The notes: generated by a model from the letters alone, not told the origin. Positions 28,184-37,306 are shown, counted from the first letter of the stretch. The stretch: 64,000 bases of DNA from Chloroflexota bacterium (GCA_004347695.1 SLTK01000009.1:623638-687637); one strand, 5' to 3'. Numbers and translations are program-made.

Positions 28184-28744
28184 ATGATTGACGTGAACGA
28201 TTTGCGCAAAGGGGTCACCTTTGAACTGGATGGCAGCCTGTTTAAGGTGCTGGAATATAGCCACCATAAACCTGGGCGGGGTAACGCGACGATCCGAATT
28301 AAAGCCCGCAACTTGCGCAGCGGAGGAACGATCGAAAAGACCTTCCAATCCGGTGAGCGCGTCCCGGATGCGCGCCTGGATTATCACATGGCGCAGTATC
28401 TCTATAACGACGGCGATATCTACTACTTCATGGATCAGGAAACTTTTGAGCAGTATCCGCTGCGCGCCGATATCCTTGGCGAGTACACCGGGTTCTTGAA
28501 AGAAGAAATGGCAGTCAAGCTGACTTTTTACGGCACCGAAGCGCTGGATGTTGAATTGCCTACGACTGTGGACTTGAAAATCATCCAGGCGGATGTTTCT
28601 GTCCGTGGAGACACAGCTACTGGCGTCACCAAAAATGTCACCGTCGAGACCGGCGTGCAGGTGCAGGTGCCTAACTTTGTCAATGATGGCGATACCATTC
28701 GGATCGACACTCGGACTGGAACCTACGTTACGCGCGTACAATAA
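28184..28744 (+). CDS. efp: Elongation factor P, with Arg32 at the tip
   Basis: 186 residues, three beta-barrels, the usual EF-P length. It relieves ribosomes stalled at proline stretches. The tip loop is HHKPGRGNAT: the lysine modified in E. coli EF-P is Arg32 here. Arg32 is the residue rhamnosylated by EarP in Pseudomonas-type systems; no earP homologue or dTDP-rhamnose gene is visible nearby, so modification is open. The C-terminal signature VNDGDTIRIDTRTGTYVTRV is intact. ATG 28184 matches the family start; the upstream in-frame extension is not conserved-looking. Confidence 0.95.
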   Translation: MIDVNDLRKGVTFELDGSLFKVLEYSHHKPGRGNATIRIKARNLRSGGTIEKTFQSGERVPDARLDYHMAQYLYNDGDIYYFMDQETFEQYPLRADILGEYTGFLKEEMAVKLTFYGTEALDVELPTTVDLKIIQADVSVRGDTATGVTKNVTVETGVQVQVPNFVNDGDTIRIDTRTGTYVTRVQ

Positions 28745-28833
28745 ATTTCGTAAGTACCAGGCCAAATGGAATGCCTTGCTCGTCCCCATGACTGGGGACG
28801 GAGCCTTAAGAAGGGCAGAAAGGTTTCCAAATT

Positions 28834-29169
28834 ATGCGTACCCCTGCCGGGAAGGAATGCCGATATTTTTATGGTGATTATTACCGTGGAAAAAATCGCG
28901 AAGAATGCCGTTTGATCGGCAATCAGCCGCCACCCGGGAATTGGAATCGAAACCTGTGCCAAACTTGCCCGGTACCCGGTATCTTGCTTGCCAACGCATG
29001 TGAATTTCTCGTGCTCCAGGGTGAGGTAAAGCGCACACTGGGGGTTTTCAAGAAACGGGTAGTGGTAACCGCAGTTTGTTCCAAAAACCATATCAAAGTC
29101 ACCGAACCGCATATTGGCTGCGGTCAGTGTCACCCTCTACCACCTGCATTTTCAAAATCTGAGTCATGA
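28834..29169 (+). CDS. Unknown small cysteine-rich protein
   Basis: A 111-residue protein I cannot name. It has eight cysteines (9, 25, 42, 45, 56, 81, 95, 98), two of them as CQTC and CGQC, which suggests bound zinc or an Fe-S cluster. The start ATG at 28834 has a weak upstream AG-rich site, and the end overlaps the next ATG by ATGA, so the two are co-translated. The central KRTLGVFKKRVVVTAVC is basic. No signal peptide or membrane helix is evident. Confidence 0.6.
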   Translation: MRTPAGKECRYFYGDYYRGKNREECRLIGNQPPPGNWNRNLCQTCPVPGILLANACEFLVLQGEVKRTLGVFKKRVVVTAVCSKNHIKVTEPHIGCGQCHPLPPAFSKSES

Positions 29170-30368
29170 CCCTTACACTGCTGATCGACCTGGACGATAC
29201 ATTACTATCGAACGATATCGAAGTCTTCCAAAAAGCTTACTTCAAACGGTTGGCGGAGGCGCTGCAACCCTGGGCGCCCATGGACAAATTCATGCCTGCC
29301 ATGATGGCGGCTATTCAGGCTATGCTGACGAAGAAGACGCCTGCGTTAACCATGGAAGAACAGTTCGATCGGGTGTTTTATCCGCAAATTGGGACCGCCA
29401 AATCAGCATTAACTGAGGTCGTCAACCAGTTTTACGCAGAAATCTTCCCGGAATTGCGGAAATATACGGCTCCCCGACCGGGGGCAATTGAACTGGTAAC
29501 TTCGGCCCTGGACCGCGGATGGCAGGTGGTGATAGCCACTAACCCACTTTTCCCTCGAACTGCCATCCTGCAGCGGTTAGGCTGGGCAGGGTTATCGCCC
29601 GATATATTTAACTTTAAGTGGATCACCAGTTATGAACAATCGCATTTCAGCAAGCCGCATCCGGCCTTTTATGCTGAAATCCTTGGATGCCTGAACTGGC
29701 CGTCCGGTCCACTGGCGATGATTGGCAACAGCCTGGAAGACGATATTCTCCCGGCTGAAAAACTCGGCCTGCCAACCTATTGGCTACACGAAGAAGAATC
29801 AGAAGCCCCTGCCAGAAACGCACTCAGCCAGACTGGAGCGCTCGAAAACGTTCTTCCCTGGCTCGAAAAAATCGAAATGACGCAACAAGCCCCTGATTTT
29901 CACGCCATTTCAGGCATTTTTGCAACTTTACAATCCACTCCAGCAGTTTTCGACACGTTTTCACGCAGTTTACCGGATGAGGTCTGGTCTCACCGTCCGG
30001 CTGAATCTGAGTGGAGTCTGGTCGAAATCCTGGCCCATCTACGGGATGTCGACCGGGAGGTCAATTTTGGGCGCATTTCGCAAACAATCCGCGGCGAAAA
30101 TCCGTTTTTGCCAGGCGCCAACACCGACCCGTGGGTTCGCGAACGCAATTATGCTGCAGAACCTGCAAGGGCAGCGCTGGAAGGGTTTTTTCAATCGCGC
30201 ACCAATCTGCTGGAACTGATCGATGGCGCGACAAAGCGCGAGTTGGCCCAGCCGGCCCGGCATGCGATCTTTGGGCCAACAACCCTCAAAGAATTGCTTG
30301 GGTTCATCGCCACACATGACCGGACTCACATTCGGCAGGCCTGGAGCGCAATTCAGACTGCGGTATAA
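29166..30368 (+). CDS. HAD phosphatase fused to a DinB-like domain
   Basis: A 400-residue two-domain protein. Residues 1 to about 235 are a haloacid-dehalogenase hydrolase: Asp8 and Asp10 in DLDDT, the ATNP strand (124-127), Lys163 in SKPHP, and GNSLEDDI with Asp192 and Asp193. Residues about 245-400 are a DinB/YfiT-type four-helix bundle with three likely metal-binding histidines: His291 (AHLRDVD), His384 and His388 (THDRTHIRQ). HAD enzymes remove phosphate from small molecules; DinB-superfamily proteins often transfer or break thiol conjugates. The joint function is unknown. It overlaps the Cys-rich gene upstream by four bases. Confidence 0.83.
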   Translation: MTLTLLIDLDDTLLSNDIEVFQKAYFKRLAEALQPWAPMDKFMPAMMAAIQAMLTKKTPALTMEEQFDRVFYPQIGTAKSALTEVVNQFYAEIFPELRKYTAPRPGAIELVTSALDRGWQVVIATNPLFPRTAILQRLGWAGLSPDIFNFKWITSYEQSHFSKPHPAFYAEILGCLNWPSGPLAMIGNSLEDDILPAEKLGLPTYWLHEEESEAPARNALSQTGALENVLPWLEKIEMTQQAPDFHAISGIFATLQSTPAVFDTFSRSLPDEVWSHRPAESEWSLVEILAHLRDVDREVNFGRISQTIRGENPFLPGANTDPWVRERNYAAEPARAALEGFFQSRTNLLELIDGATKRELAQPARHAIFGPTTLKELLGFIATHDRTHIRQAWSAIQTAV

Positions 30369-30478
30369 GTTGCATGCAGTACCCATGGCGCCAGACACTT
30401 AACTTAAGGGTTGTATAAGAGTTTTATTAAACATTCACGTTTTTAGTTGACAAACTGGCAGGGGGCAAGATAGATTGG

Positions 30479-30484
30479 TATAAT
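30479..30484 (+). promoter_or_regulatory. Extended -10 promoter element for ftsH
   Basis: TGGTATAAT gives an extended -10 (TGN-TATAAT). The hexamer at the normal -35 distance (TGGCAG, 30456-30461) is poor, while a perfect TTGACA at 30447-30452 is 26 bases away, too far to be the partner. Confidence 0.5.
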
Positions 30485-30541
30485 TTCTTTAATAAAATGC
30501 AAGAATATTAATGACTGGGCAAAGCGTCTCAGGAGGTATGA

Positions 30542-32401
30542 GTGAGTTCACGCAACCAATCTTATGTAATCTATCTGCTATTATTCATTGCCATTATTGC
30601 TATGGTAGTGTATAGCTTCGGGCAGCGGGGGGCCAGCTCCGAAGTATCGATTAACCAACTTGCAGCAGATATCAAGGCACAGAAAGTTACCAAAATCGAA
30701 GGCGATGAAGACCGCCTGCAAGTCACCTATAAAGACTTGACCGAGTCGATTTCCACCAAAGAATCGAATGCGACCCTGGTGGATCAATTACTGGCCCTTG
30801 GTGTAACCGAGGACCAACTGGACCCATCCAAAATCAAAATCCTGATCAAACCACCAAGCGCCTGGCTGGGGGTGTTCACTGCACTCGGATATATCCTGCC
30901 CTTTATGCTGCTGATCGGCGCGTTCTTCTTTATATTTCGGCAGGCGCAGGGCAGCAACAACGCAGCCATGTCCTTTGGTAAATCGCGGGCACGCATGTTC
31001 ACCGGCGATCATCCGACTGTCACATTCGTGGATGTTGCCGGCGTCGAAGAAGCCAAAGAAGAACTAAGAGAAGTGGTGGAATTTTTACGAGAACCGCAAA
31101 AATTTATTCAACTCGGCGCGCGCATCCCTAAAGGCGTTCTGCTGGTTGGCCCTCCGGGCACCGGTAAAACGCTGATGGCAAAAGCCGTTTCCGGTGAGGC
31201 CGGTGTCCCGTTCTTCTCCATATCCGGCTCCGAATTTGTGGAAATGTTTGTCGGCGTCGGCGCCAGCCGCGTCCGTGATTTGTTCGATCAGGCCAAGAGG
31301 CATTCTCCCTGTATCGTCTTCGTGGATGAAATCGATGCAGTGGGGCGCCAGCGCGGCGCCGGGCTTGGCGGCAGCCACGATGAGCGAGAACAAACCCTCA
31401 ACCAGATGCTGGTTGAGATGGACGGCTTCGACACCGACACCAATGTCATCATAATGGCGGCAACCAACCGCCCGGACATCCTCGACCCCGCGCTGCTGCG
31501 CCCAGGCCGGTTTGACCGCCGGGTAGTGCTCGACCGCCCGGATGTGCGTGGCCGCGAGGCGATCCTCAAAGTACACGTCAAGGGTAAGCCGCTGGAACCC
31601 GATATCGACCTGACCACCCTGGCGCGCGCGACCCCCGGTTTTGTCGGCGCGGACCTGGAGAACCTGGTCAATGAAGCGGCCATTCTGGCTGCGCGCCGCA
31701 ATCGCAAGAGCATCTCACAGCCCGAATTCGAAGAAGCCATCGAGCGGGTGATCGCCGGCCCCGAACGCAAGAGCCGCCTGATCAACCCAGATGAAAAGAA
31801 AATCATTGCCTACCACGAGGCTGGACATGCAGTGGTCATGAATTCTTTGCCGGAACATGACTCCGTGCAGAAGATCACCATCATTGCCCGTGGCATGGCA
31901 GGCGGTTACACCATCGCGTTGCCATCCGAAGATCGTACGATGATGCCGCGTAAGAAACTGGTGGCCGACATGATCGGTCTGCTTGGCGGCCGGGCAGCAG
32001 AAGAACTGGTGTTCGATGATATTACTTCCGGCGCCGGAAACGACATCGAGCGCGTAACTCAGATTGCCCGCCAGATGGTCACACGTCTTGGCATGAGCGC
32101 TGAAATGGGGCCCATGGTTTACGGCCAAAAGGAAGAATTGATTTTCCTGGGTCGGGAAATCTCGGAACAACGAGACTACTCGGAAGCCGTTGCTGAACAG
32201 ATCGACCGGGAAGTGCGCCGGCTGGTAAGTGAGGCTCATGACCGCGCCAAGGCGATCCTGTCAGAACACCGCGACAAACTGGATGCAGTGGCTCAAAAAC
32301 TGCTCGAGGTAGAAACTCTCACTAAAGAGGAATTTGAAGCCATTTTTCCGCCACCCGTCAAGAAACAAAACGGCGTCCCGGCAGTAGTGGTCGCGGGATG
32401 A
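30542..32401 (+). CDS. ftsH: ATP-dependent zinc metalloprotease FtsH
   Basis: A membrane-bound AAA protease of 619 residues that degrades damaged membrane and selected soluble proteins. It has an N-terminal membrane helix (~9-27), a short periplasmic domain, a second helix (~105-128), the AAA domain with GPPGTGKT, Walker [38 protein letters not shown], and the zinc site HEAGH. The start is GTG 30542, placed 7 bases after AGGAGG; an out-of-frame ATG at 30538 inside the leader is not it. Product length is typical. A terminator lies about 160 bases after the stop. Confidence 0.97.
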   Translation: MSSRNQSYVIYLLLFIAIIAMVVYSFGQRGASSEVSINQLAADIKAQKVTKIEGDEDRLQVTYKDLTESISTKESNATLVDQLLALGVTEDQLDPSKIKILIKPPSAWLGVFTALGYILPFMLLIGAFFFIFRQAQGSNNAAMSFGKSRARMFTGDHPTVTFVDVAGVEEAKEELREVVEFLREPQKFIQLGARIPKGVLLVGPPGTGKTLMAKAVSGEAGVPFFSISGSEFVEMFVGVGASRVRDLFDQAKRHSPCIVFVDEIDAVGRQRGAGLGGSHDEREQTLNQMLVEMDGFDTDTNVIIMAATNRPDILDPALLRPGRFDRRVVLDRPDVRGREAILKVHVKGKPLEPDIDLTTLARATPGFVGADLENLVNEAAILAARRNRKSISQPEFEEAIERVIAGPERKSRLINPDEKKIIAYHEAGHAVVMNSLPEHDSVQKITIIARGMAGGYTIALPSEDRTMMPRKKLVADMIGLLGGRAAEELVFDDITSGAGNDIERVTQIARQMVTRLGMSAEMGPMVYGQKEELIFLGREISEQRDYSEAVAEQIDREVRRLVSEAHDRAKAILSEHRDKLDAVAQKLLEVETLTKEEFEAIFPPPVKKQNGVPAVVVAG

Positions 32402-32420
32402 TTCACATCAACCCAAAATC

Positions 32421-32450
32421 GGGGTTGTCTGGAAAGAATAAATTTGTCAC
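32421..32450 (+). mobile_element. Decayed end of a MITE-like element
   Basis: GGGGTTGTCTGGAAAGAATAA and the following bases match 61503-61532 at 26 of 30 positions. No clear matching right end was found nearby (a weak candidate is near 32747-32757). Confidence 0.5.
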
Positions 32451-32562
32451 GGTAGCGGCACAGGGAATATCACTCTAAAGCCAACCTGCCCAACATCCCC
32501 GCGCCCCTTGTATCTTGATCTGATTGGTTTCTGTTTGCCATAAGGTTATCAACCCCACCCAT

Positions 32563-32592
32563 CCCGCCCCAGTCTTGGGGCGGGTTTGTCTT
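32563..32592 (+). terminator. Terminator in the ftsH-fadD intergenic region
   Basis: CCCGCCCC (32563-32570) and GGGGCGGG (32577-32584), loop AGTCTT, followed by TTTGTCTT. It most likely ends the ftsH transcript. Confidence 0.75.
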
Positions 32593-32857
32593 AATTGAGT
32601 GTTTTTTCAAAATCATTTTCGGGAGTGAGGGGTTAATCCAGATTCGTCACCTGAATTTTTAAAGCGCCCAGAAAACAAACCGATCAACCTCTAGACAGCA
32701 TCGACGCTAACCACTCTTACCTAAGAGACTGCTCCGTAACTTATTGGACAGCTCCATTTTATCTATTATTCGTGAATTCGATATAAGCATCGCATGTCTG
32801 GATATTTCACGCTGCACCGTGGTCGGAATGTTTTTCGTTATCCCTAACAAAGGTTAA

Positions 32858-34528
32858 TTAATCGGCATCGATGCCGGCAACGTGCAACCGGCGCAATTCA
32901 CGCCGCAGCACTTTGCCTACCGTGGAGCGGGGCAAATCCTTGCGAAAAGCGACTTCAGATGGCACTTTGTATCCTGCCAGATGCTGCCCGCACCAGCGGC
33001 GCACCTCGTCAACGCTTAATTCTTCCCCGGGCTTCAACACCACCCAGGCTTTGACGATTTCAACCTTGACCGGGTGCGGAACACCTGACACGGCGCACTC
33101 GCGCACTTTCGGATGCAGTGCGATCACTTCTTCAATTTCACGAGGCCAAACCTGGAACCCACCCACCTTGATCAATTCTTTCTTGCGATCAACCAGGTAA
33201 AAGTAGCCGTCGGCATCCATTCGGGCCACGTCGCCGGTGTGCAGCCAACCATCGGTCAAGGTAATGGCATCTTCATCCGGATGGTTATGATAGCCCAACA
33301 TCACCTGCGGGCTGCGAATGAGCAGTTCGCCACGCTCACCGACCGGGACATCTTCGCCGGTGTCCAGGTCGACAATCCGGCAGTCAACATCCGGCAGCGG
33401 CAAACCAATCGAACCCGTGCGGTTCTCTCCAAACATCGGGTTGCAATGAGTCGCTGTTGGCGCTTCCGAAAGACCGTAACCTTCCATCAATTTTCCACCG
33501 GACAGGGCTTCGAAGCGCAGCTTTACTTCCGGCAGCAGCGGCGCTGAACCCGATATGCAGGCTTTGATCGATGACAGGTCGTATTTTCCAGCCACCACAT
33601 CCGCATGCAGGTTGATGGCCTGGTACATGGTGGGTACACCTGGAAAGAGCGTCGGGCGGTGATTTTGAATTGCGCCAAGAATTTCTTCGATATTGCGTGG
33701 GTTTTGCACCAACACCAGACTGGCGCCCAACCCCATACCGACGCTCATGGCAATGACCATGCCATAAACATGGAATAATGGAATGGCAGCCAGTACCGTC
33801 TCCCGACCGTCTTGCAATCCGACCAGCCAGCGGCGAAACATGGTGGTATTCGCGACTAAATTGCGGTGCAGCCCAATGGCGGCTTTCGGCGTGCCGGTGG
33901 TGCCACCCGAGTACTGGAATATGGCTACCTCCCGCGAAGTGACTTTTGGCAAGGCAGTTAAACTTTCACGCGAACGGGTAAGCACGGTCGTCAACCAACA
34001 GTCCGCTTCCACCGGCCCGCAGCCGACAACCAGTTTTGGGTCGATATGCAGCGAATCCACCAGGTCAAACGCATCTTCCACATGGGTGTAGAGCACGGTT
34101 TTAATAGGGGTGGCATGGCGGATTTCGTCCAGCAATTCGCGGTGTGCTGCCAGTGCAATAATGACCTGCGCGCCTGAATCGCGCAGTTGATATTCCAGCT
34201 CGAGCTGCTTATATTGCGGGTTGATAGCCACTACGACCCCGCCGGCTTTAAGGACGGCGTAATACGCCAGCACAAATTGCGGGATATTTGGCAGGATAAT
34301 TCCAACCCGGTCGCCTGGCTTAACCCCAAGTTCGATCAGGCCGCGTGCCAGCACATTCGAGAGCTGCCGCATTTCGGCAAATGTAATATTTTGATCGCGA
34401 TAAATGGTGCAGGCTTTGTCCGGGTAGCGTTCAGCCGCCTGATCCAGGTAATCGAAGACATTCATGTCCGGGTAATTGAGTGTTGCCGGCACGTCTTTGT
34501 CATAATGGTTAATCCAGGGTTTAAGCAT
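32858..34528 (-). CDS. Long-chain fatty-acid-CoA ligase-like AMP-binding enzyme
   Basis: 556 residues of the acyl-adenylate-forming family. The AMP signature is YSGGTTGTPKAAIG; further motifs are MEGYGLSEAPTATHCNP, WLHTGDVARMDADGYFYLVDRKKELI and the C-terminal lysine region LPRSTVGKVLRREL. Best match by eye is to FadD-type long-chain acyl-CoA synthetases that activate fatty acids for breakdown or lipid synthesis. ATG 34528 follows AGGAGGAG. It shares its strand with miaA but is separated by 29 bases; a regulatory link is not visible. Confidence 0.9.
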   Translation of the reverse strand: MLKPWINHYDKDVPATLNYPDMNVFDYLDQAAERYPDKACTIYRDQNITFAEMRQLSNVLARGLIELGVKPGDRVGIILPNIPQFVLAYYAVLKAGGVVVAINPQYKQLELEYQLRDSGAQVIIALAAHRELLDEIRHATPIKTVLYTHVEDAFDLVDSLHIDPKLVVGCGPVEADCWLTTVLTRSRESLTALPKVTSREVAIFQYSGGTTGTPKAAIGLHRNLVANTTMFRRWLVGLQDGRETVLAAIPLFHVYGMVIAMSVGMGLGASLVLVQNPRNIEEILGAIQNHRPTLFPGVPTMYQAINLHADVVAGKYDLSSIKACISGSAPLLPEVKLRFEALSGGKLMEGYGLSEAPTATHCNPMFGENRTGSIGLPLPDVDCRIVDLDTGEDVPVGERGELLIRSPQVMLGYHNHPDEDAITLTDGWLHTGDVARMDADGYFYLVDRKKELIKVGGFQVWPREIEEVIALHPKVRECAVSGVPHPVKVEIVKAWVVLKPGEELSVDEVRRWCGQHLAGYKVPSEVAFRKDLPRSTVGKVLRRELRRLHVAGIDAD

Positions 34529-34557
34529 CGATATATCTCCTCCTGCCGGTAAATTAA

Positions 34558-35526
34558 TTAAGGGATTGCCTGTTTATTCTGCTGCACGATCTTCCAATTT
34601 GCATCCATCTCAATCCATTGAATCGCTTGCGCCACTGACTGCTCGTCAGCTTGCAGCCAATGAATGTTCGGGTCATTTTGTTTGAACCAGTTAGCCTGGC
34701 GGCGAATATAATCGCGGGTCAGGCGTTTCATGCGCACAACTGCCTCATCCAGACTCATTTTGCCATCCAGATAAGCGCAAATTTCACGATAGCCGATGGC
34801 GGAAAGCGTGGGTAATTCGCCAGAAAACCCCTGCTCACGCAACCGGCGCACTTCCTCCACCAGCCCATCCTCCAGCATGGACGCAATGCGCGCATCCACC
34901 CGGGCATACAACTCCGGACGCGGGCGAATCAGGCCGATCTTTAACACCGAATACCGGGAACTGCCCACCCTGCGCTGTTCGGAAAACCTGTGACCGGTCA
35001 GCAAGATAACTTCCAGCGCCCGCACGGTACGGCGAAGGTTTTCCGGTTGGATGACGGCGGCAGCGGCCGGGTCAAGCAGAGCCAGTTTATGATGAAAAGC
35101 ATGCGGGCCAAGGCTGCGACCCCAGGTTTCCAGCACAGTACGCATGCGGACATCGGGTTCCTGATTGGGGATCTGCCAGTCATCCAACAGTCCATAAACA
35201 TATTGGCCGGTTCCGCCAACCAGAAACGGCAATTTGCGGCGGGCGTGAATATTCGCCAGGGCAGCCTCAGCTTCACGTTTGAACGCCGCCAGGCTCCAGG
35301 GTTCGTCCGGGTGTGCCACGTCGATCAGATGGTGGCGAACGCGCGCCAATTCAGCGGCGGTCGGCTTGGCGGTGCCAATGTCCATACCGCGGTAAAACTG
35401 GCGTGAATCCGCCGAAACAATCTCGCCGCCAAAATACTCAGCCAGTTCAACAGCCAGCGCCGTCTTGCCTACCGCTGTTGGGCCAACAATCGCAACCAAT
35501 GGCTTTGGAAAATCATGCCAGGGCAT
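34558..35526 (-). CDS. miaA: tRNA dimethylallyltransferase
   Basis: Adds dimethylallyl to A37 of tRNAs reading UNN codons. It is 322 residues. It has the P-loop GPTAVGKTALAVELA, SADSRQFYRGMDIGTAKP, HHLIDVAHPDE, and the DMAPP/tRNA region GGTGQYVYGLLDDWQIP; the C-terminal RDYIRRQANWFKQND is typical. ATG 35526 is chosen because MPWHDFPKPLVAIVGPT matches the family start; it overlaps the yraN stop by 14 bases. An in-frame start farther upstream (35586) would overlap yraN more. Together with the tiny overlap this suggests a yraN-miaA operon. Confidence 0.93.
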   Translation of the reverse strand: MPWHDFPKPLVAIVGPTAVGKTALAVELAEYFGGEIVSADSRQFYRGMDIGTAKPTAAELARVRHHLIDVAHPDEPWSLAAFKREAEAALANIHARRKLPFLVGGTGQYVYGLLDDWQIPNQEPDVRMRTVLETWGRSLGPHAFHHKLALLDPAAAAVIQPENLRRTVRALEVILLTGHRFSEQRRVGSSRYSVLKIGLIRPRPELYARVDARIASMLEDGLVEEVRRLREQGFSGELPTLSAIGYREICAYLDGKMSLDEAVVRMKRLTRDYIRRQANWFKQNDPNIHWLQADEQSVAQAIQWIEMDANWKIVQQNKQAIP

Positions 35527-35884
35527 TTTCAAACCAGGTAATTTCGGGCCTGTCTCTGCCAGACCGGACGCGAATGGATACCACATCCACCCGCCAATCA
35601 GCCGGCAGCTCTGGATGGTCAGCCAGATATTGCTGCGAGGCCATCAACAAATGTTCTTTCTTGGTCGCAGTGACCGATTCTTCCGGCAGGCCAAATTTAT
35701 CATTGGAACGAGTCTTGACTTCCACAAAAACCAACTGCCCATCCTGCGACATCACCAAATCCAGTTCGCCGTAAGGCGTGCGGTAATTGCGGTCCAATAA
35801 AATCAGGCCGTGTTCCAGTAAATATGCCTCTGCCTGGCGTTCGCCCCAGGCTCCAAATCGCTGCCTAAAATTGTTCGTTCCCAT
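35513..35884 (-). CDS. yraN: UPF0102 family endonuclease-like protein (YraN)
   Basis: A 123-residue protein with the PD-(D/E)xK-like core of the YraN family: FGAWGERQAEAYLLEHGL (conserved Glu), TPYGELDLVMSQDG and VFVEVKTRSNDKFG with the Glu-x-Lys pair. Members occur across bacteria, often near rnhB or dprA; the role is not settled. Here it precedes miaA with a 14-base overlap. ATG 35884 sits 243 bases from the divergent cinA start; the promoter region between carries the cinA promoter. Confidence 0.9.
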   Translation of the reverse strand: MGTNNFRQRFGAWGERQAEAYLLEHGLILLDRNYRTPYGELDLVMSQDGQLVFVEVKTRSNDKFGLPEESVTATKKEHLLMASQQYLADHPELPADWRVDVVSIRVRSGRDRPEITWFENALA

Positions 35885-35953
35885 TTGCCTTCCATTTATC
35901 GGTCACTGGCATATGTATTCTACCCGGAATTGGTTTCATGCGATCAGAGTGTT

Positions 35954-35982
35954 TTGTGATCTTATGCCATTTGTGCTACACT
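35954..35982 (+). promoter_or_regulatory. Promoter of the cinA-glycogen operon
   Basis: TTGTGA (35954-35959), a 17-base spacer, TACACT (35977-35982). It leaves a ~140-base leader before the cinA start. Confidence 0.45.
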
Positions 35983-36014
35983 TTGCGTAACCAGTTGGTG
36001 AAAACCAAGCAAAT

Positions 36015-36041
36015 TGCCGGCGTTAACCCCACCGGCAGTTT
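36015..36041 (+). other. Terminator-like hairpin in the cinA leader
   Basis: TGCCGG (36015-36020) and CCGGCA (36032-36037) followed by GTTTT. A short stem in the 5' leader could act as an attenuator; no matching antiterminator was recognised. Confidence 0.3.
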
Positions 36042-36126
36042 TACAAATCGCTTGTGTTGGAAAATATCGCAATAAGACACCCCGGCCGCCAACTGGCATC
36101 CCATCAATTGTGATAAGGATGATTGT

Positions 36127-37275
36127 ATGCCCGTTGGGGAAATCATTGCAATCGGCACCGAACTGCTCCTGGGCGAAATCCAGGATACCAATACTGCATT
36201 CATTGCCCGCAGGTTTCGCGACGCCGGGATCGATCTTTACCGCACCACGATCGTGGGGGACAACCCGGAACGGATAGCCCAGGCCATCCGCGAGGCGGTT
36301 GATCGTTCCGATATCGTCATCACCACCGGCGGTTTAGGTCCGACGGTGGATGACCCGACCCGGCTGGCGGTGGCGACGGCCTTCGGCGCCAATCTGGAAT
36401 TCCGACCTGAACTGTGGGAACAAATCCAGGATCGTTTCAGCCGATTCCACCGGCAGGCCACCGAAAACAACCGGCGGCAGGCTTACATCCCCTGCGGCGC
36501 AGTGGCCATCGAAAACCAGGTTGGCACCGCCCCTGCGTTTTATTTCGAACGCAATTCCAAAATCATCATCAGCTTACCCGGCGTTCCGCGCGAAATGGAG
36601 CATCTTTTTCAGCAAAAAGTTTTGCCCTTACTCGATGACCGCTTCAAGTTGAGGGGCATCATCAAGGCTTACGTCCTGCATGCGGCCGGTGTCGGCGAAT
36701 CACAGGTGGATGAGTGGATCGGGGAACTCGAGACCAGCGCCAACCCGACGGTCGGCTTACTGGCTCATCCCGGACAAATTGATATCCGCGTGACCGCCAA
36801 AGCCAGCTCAGAACTGGAAGCCGATGCCATGATACAAGAAATGGTCTCTCAGGTACATCAACGGGTGGGTGAAGCCATTTTTGGCAGCAACCAGGAAACG
36901 CTGGAACAGGTTGTCCTCACCCGGCTGGGCTTGCAAGGCTGGAAGCTGTCGCTGGTGGAATGCGGTTTCGGCGGGGCAATCTTTGAACGTCTTGCTAAAG
37001 CCGGTTTTTCCACCGGTCAGTCACTGAACCTTGCAGGAAGCTGCCAGCCAGGTGATTTGCAGCAGGAAACTCTGTCTTTCCATAGACAACAGGCCACAGA
37101 TGTAACCCTTGGCGCCGGATTTTACCCCGGACCCATTATGCAGGCGCTATACCTTTACCTGATTATGCCCAACAGTACGGTCGAACAGCACCGGTCATAC
37201 GGCGGGCCGCCGCAGCTTGGTCCTGCCTGGGCGGTTCAAACTGCTTTGGATTTTATTCGTAGAAACATTTCCTGA
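36127..37275 (+). CDS. cinA: CinA-family protein with a degenerate C-terminal domain
   Basis: 382 residues. Residues 1 to ~170 are the MoCF_biosynth domain (IGTELLLGEIQDTNTAFIAR, TTGGLGPTVDDPTR), which in complete CinA proteins acts on ADP-ribose or CoA-linked pyrophosphates. The middle region is the KH-like linker. The C-terminal domain, normally an NMN amidohydrolase of about 160 residues with an ESCTGG motif, is only ~120 residues here and reads LVECGFGG with no serine, and the usual TGIAGPGGG is replaced. The amidase is therefore probably inactive. Downstream lie the amidohydrolase-CYTH fusion and glycogen genes with tight spacing. Confidence 0.88.
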   Translation: MPVGEIIAIGTELLLGEIQDTNTAFIARRFRDAGIDLYRTTIVGDNPERIAQAIREAVDRSDIVITTGGLGPTVDDPTRLAVATAFGANLEFRPELWEQIQDRFSRFHRQATENNRRQAYIPCGAVAIENQVGTAPAFYFERNSKIIISLPGVPREMEHLFQQKVLPLLDDRFKLRGIIKAYVLHAAGVGESQVDEWIGELETSANPTVGLLAHPGQIDIRVTAKASSELEADAMIQEMVSQVHQRVGEAIFGSNQETLEQVVLTRLGLQGWKLSLVECGFGGAIFERLAKAGFSTGQSLNLAGSCQPGDLQQETLSFHRQQATDVTLGAGFYPGPIMQALYLYLIMPNSTVEQHRSYGGPPQLGPAWAVQTALDFIRRNIS

Positions 37276-37306
37276 CCATTCAACTCTTCCAGGAGAAGCC
37301 ATCTTG

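Larger units (their letters stand above)
32402..32857. other. 456-base gap with terminator and a decayed MITE end
   Basis: No gene is visible. The gap holds a 30-base stretch at 32421-32450 matching the left end of the MITE-like element at 61503, a terminator at 32563-32592, and otherwise unremarkable sequence. Confidence 0.6.

Noticed and set aside
28779..28799. Hairpin CGTCCCC/GGGGACG after efp as terminator
   Set aside because: The stem has 7 bp and no T run; it may be only a weak structure.
30447..30484. Perfect TTGACA upstream of ftsH as -35 partner of TATAAT
   Set aside because: The spacing is 26 bases, too long for a sigma-70 promoter; only the extended -10 is supported.
30538..30540. 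ATG four bases upstream of the ftsH GTG as start
   Set aside because: It is in another frame and leads to an early stop; the GTG at 30542 gives the FtsH N-terminus.
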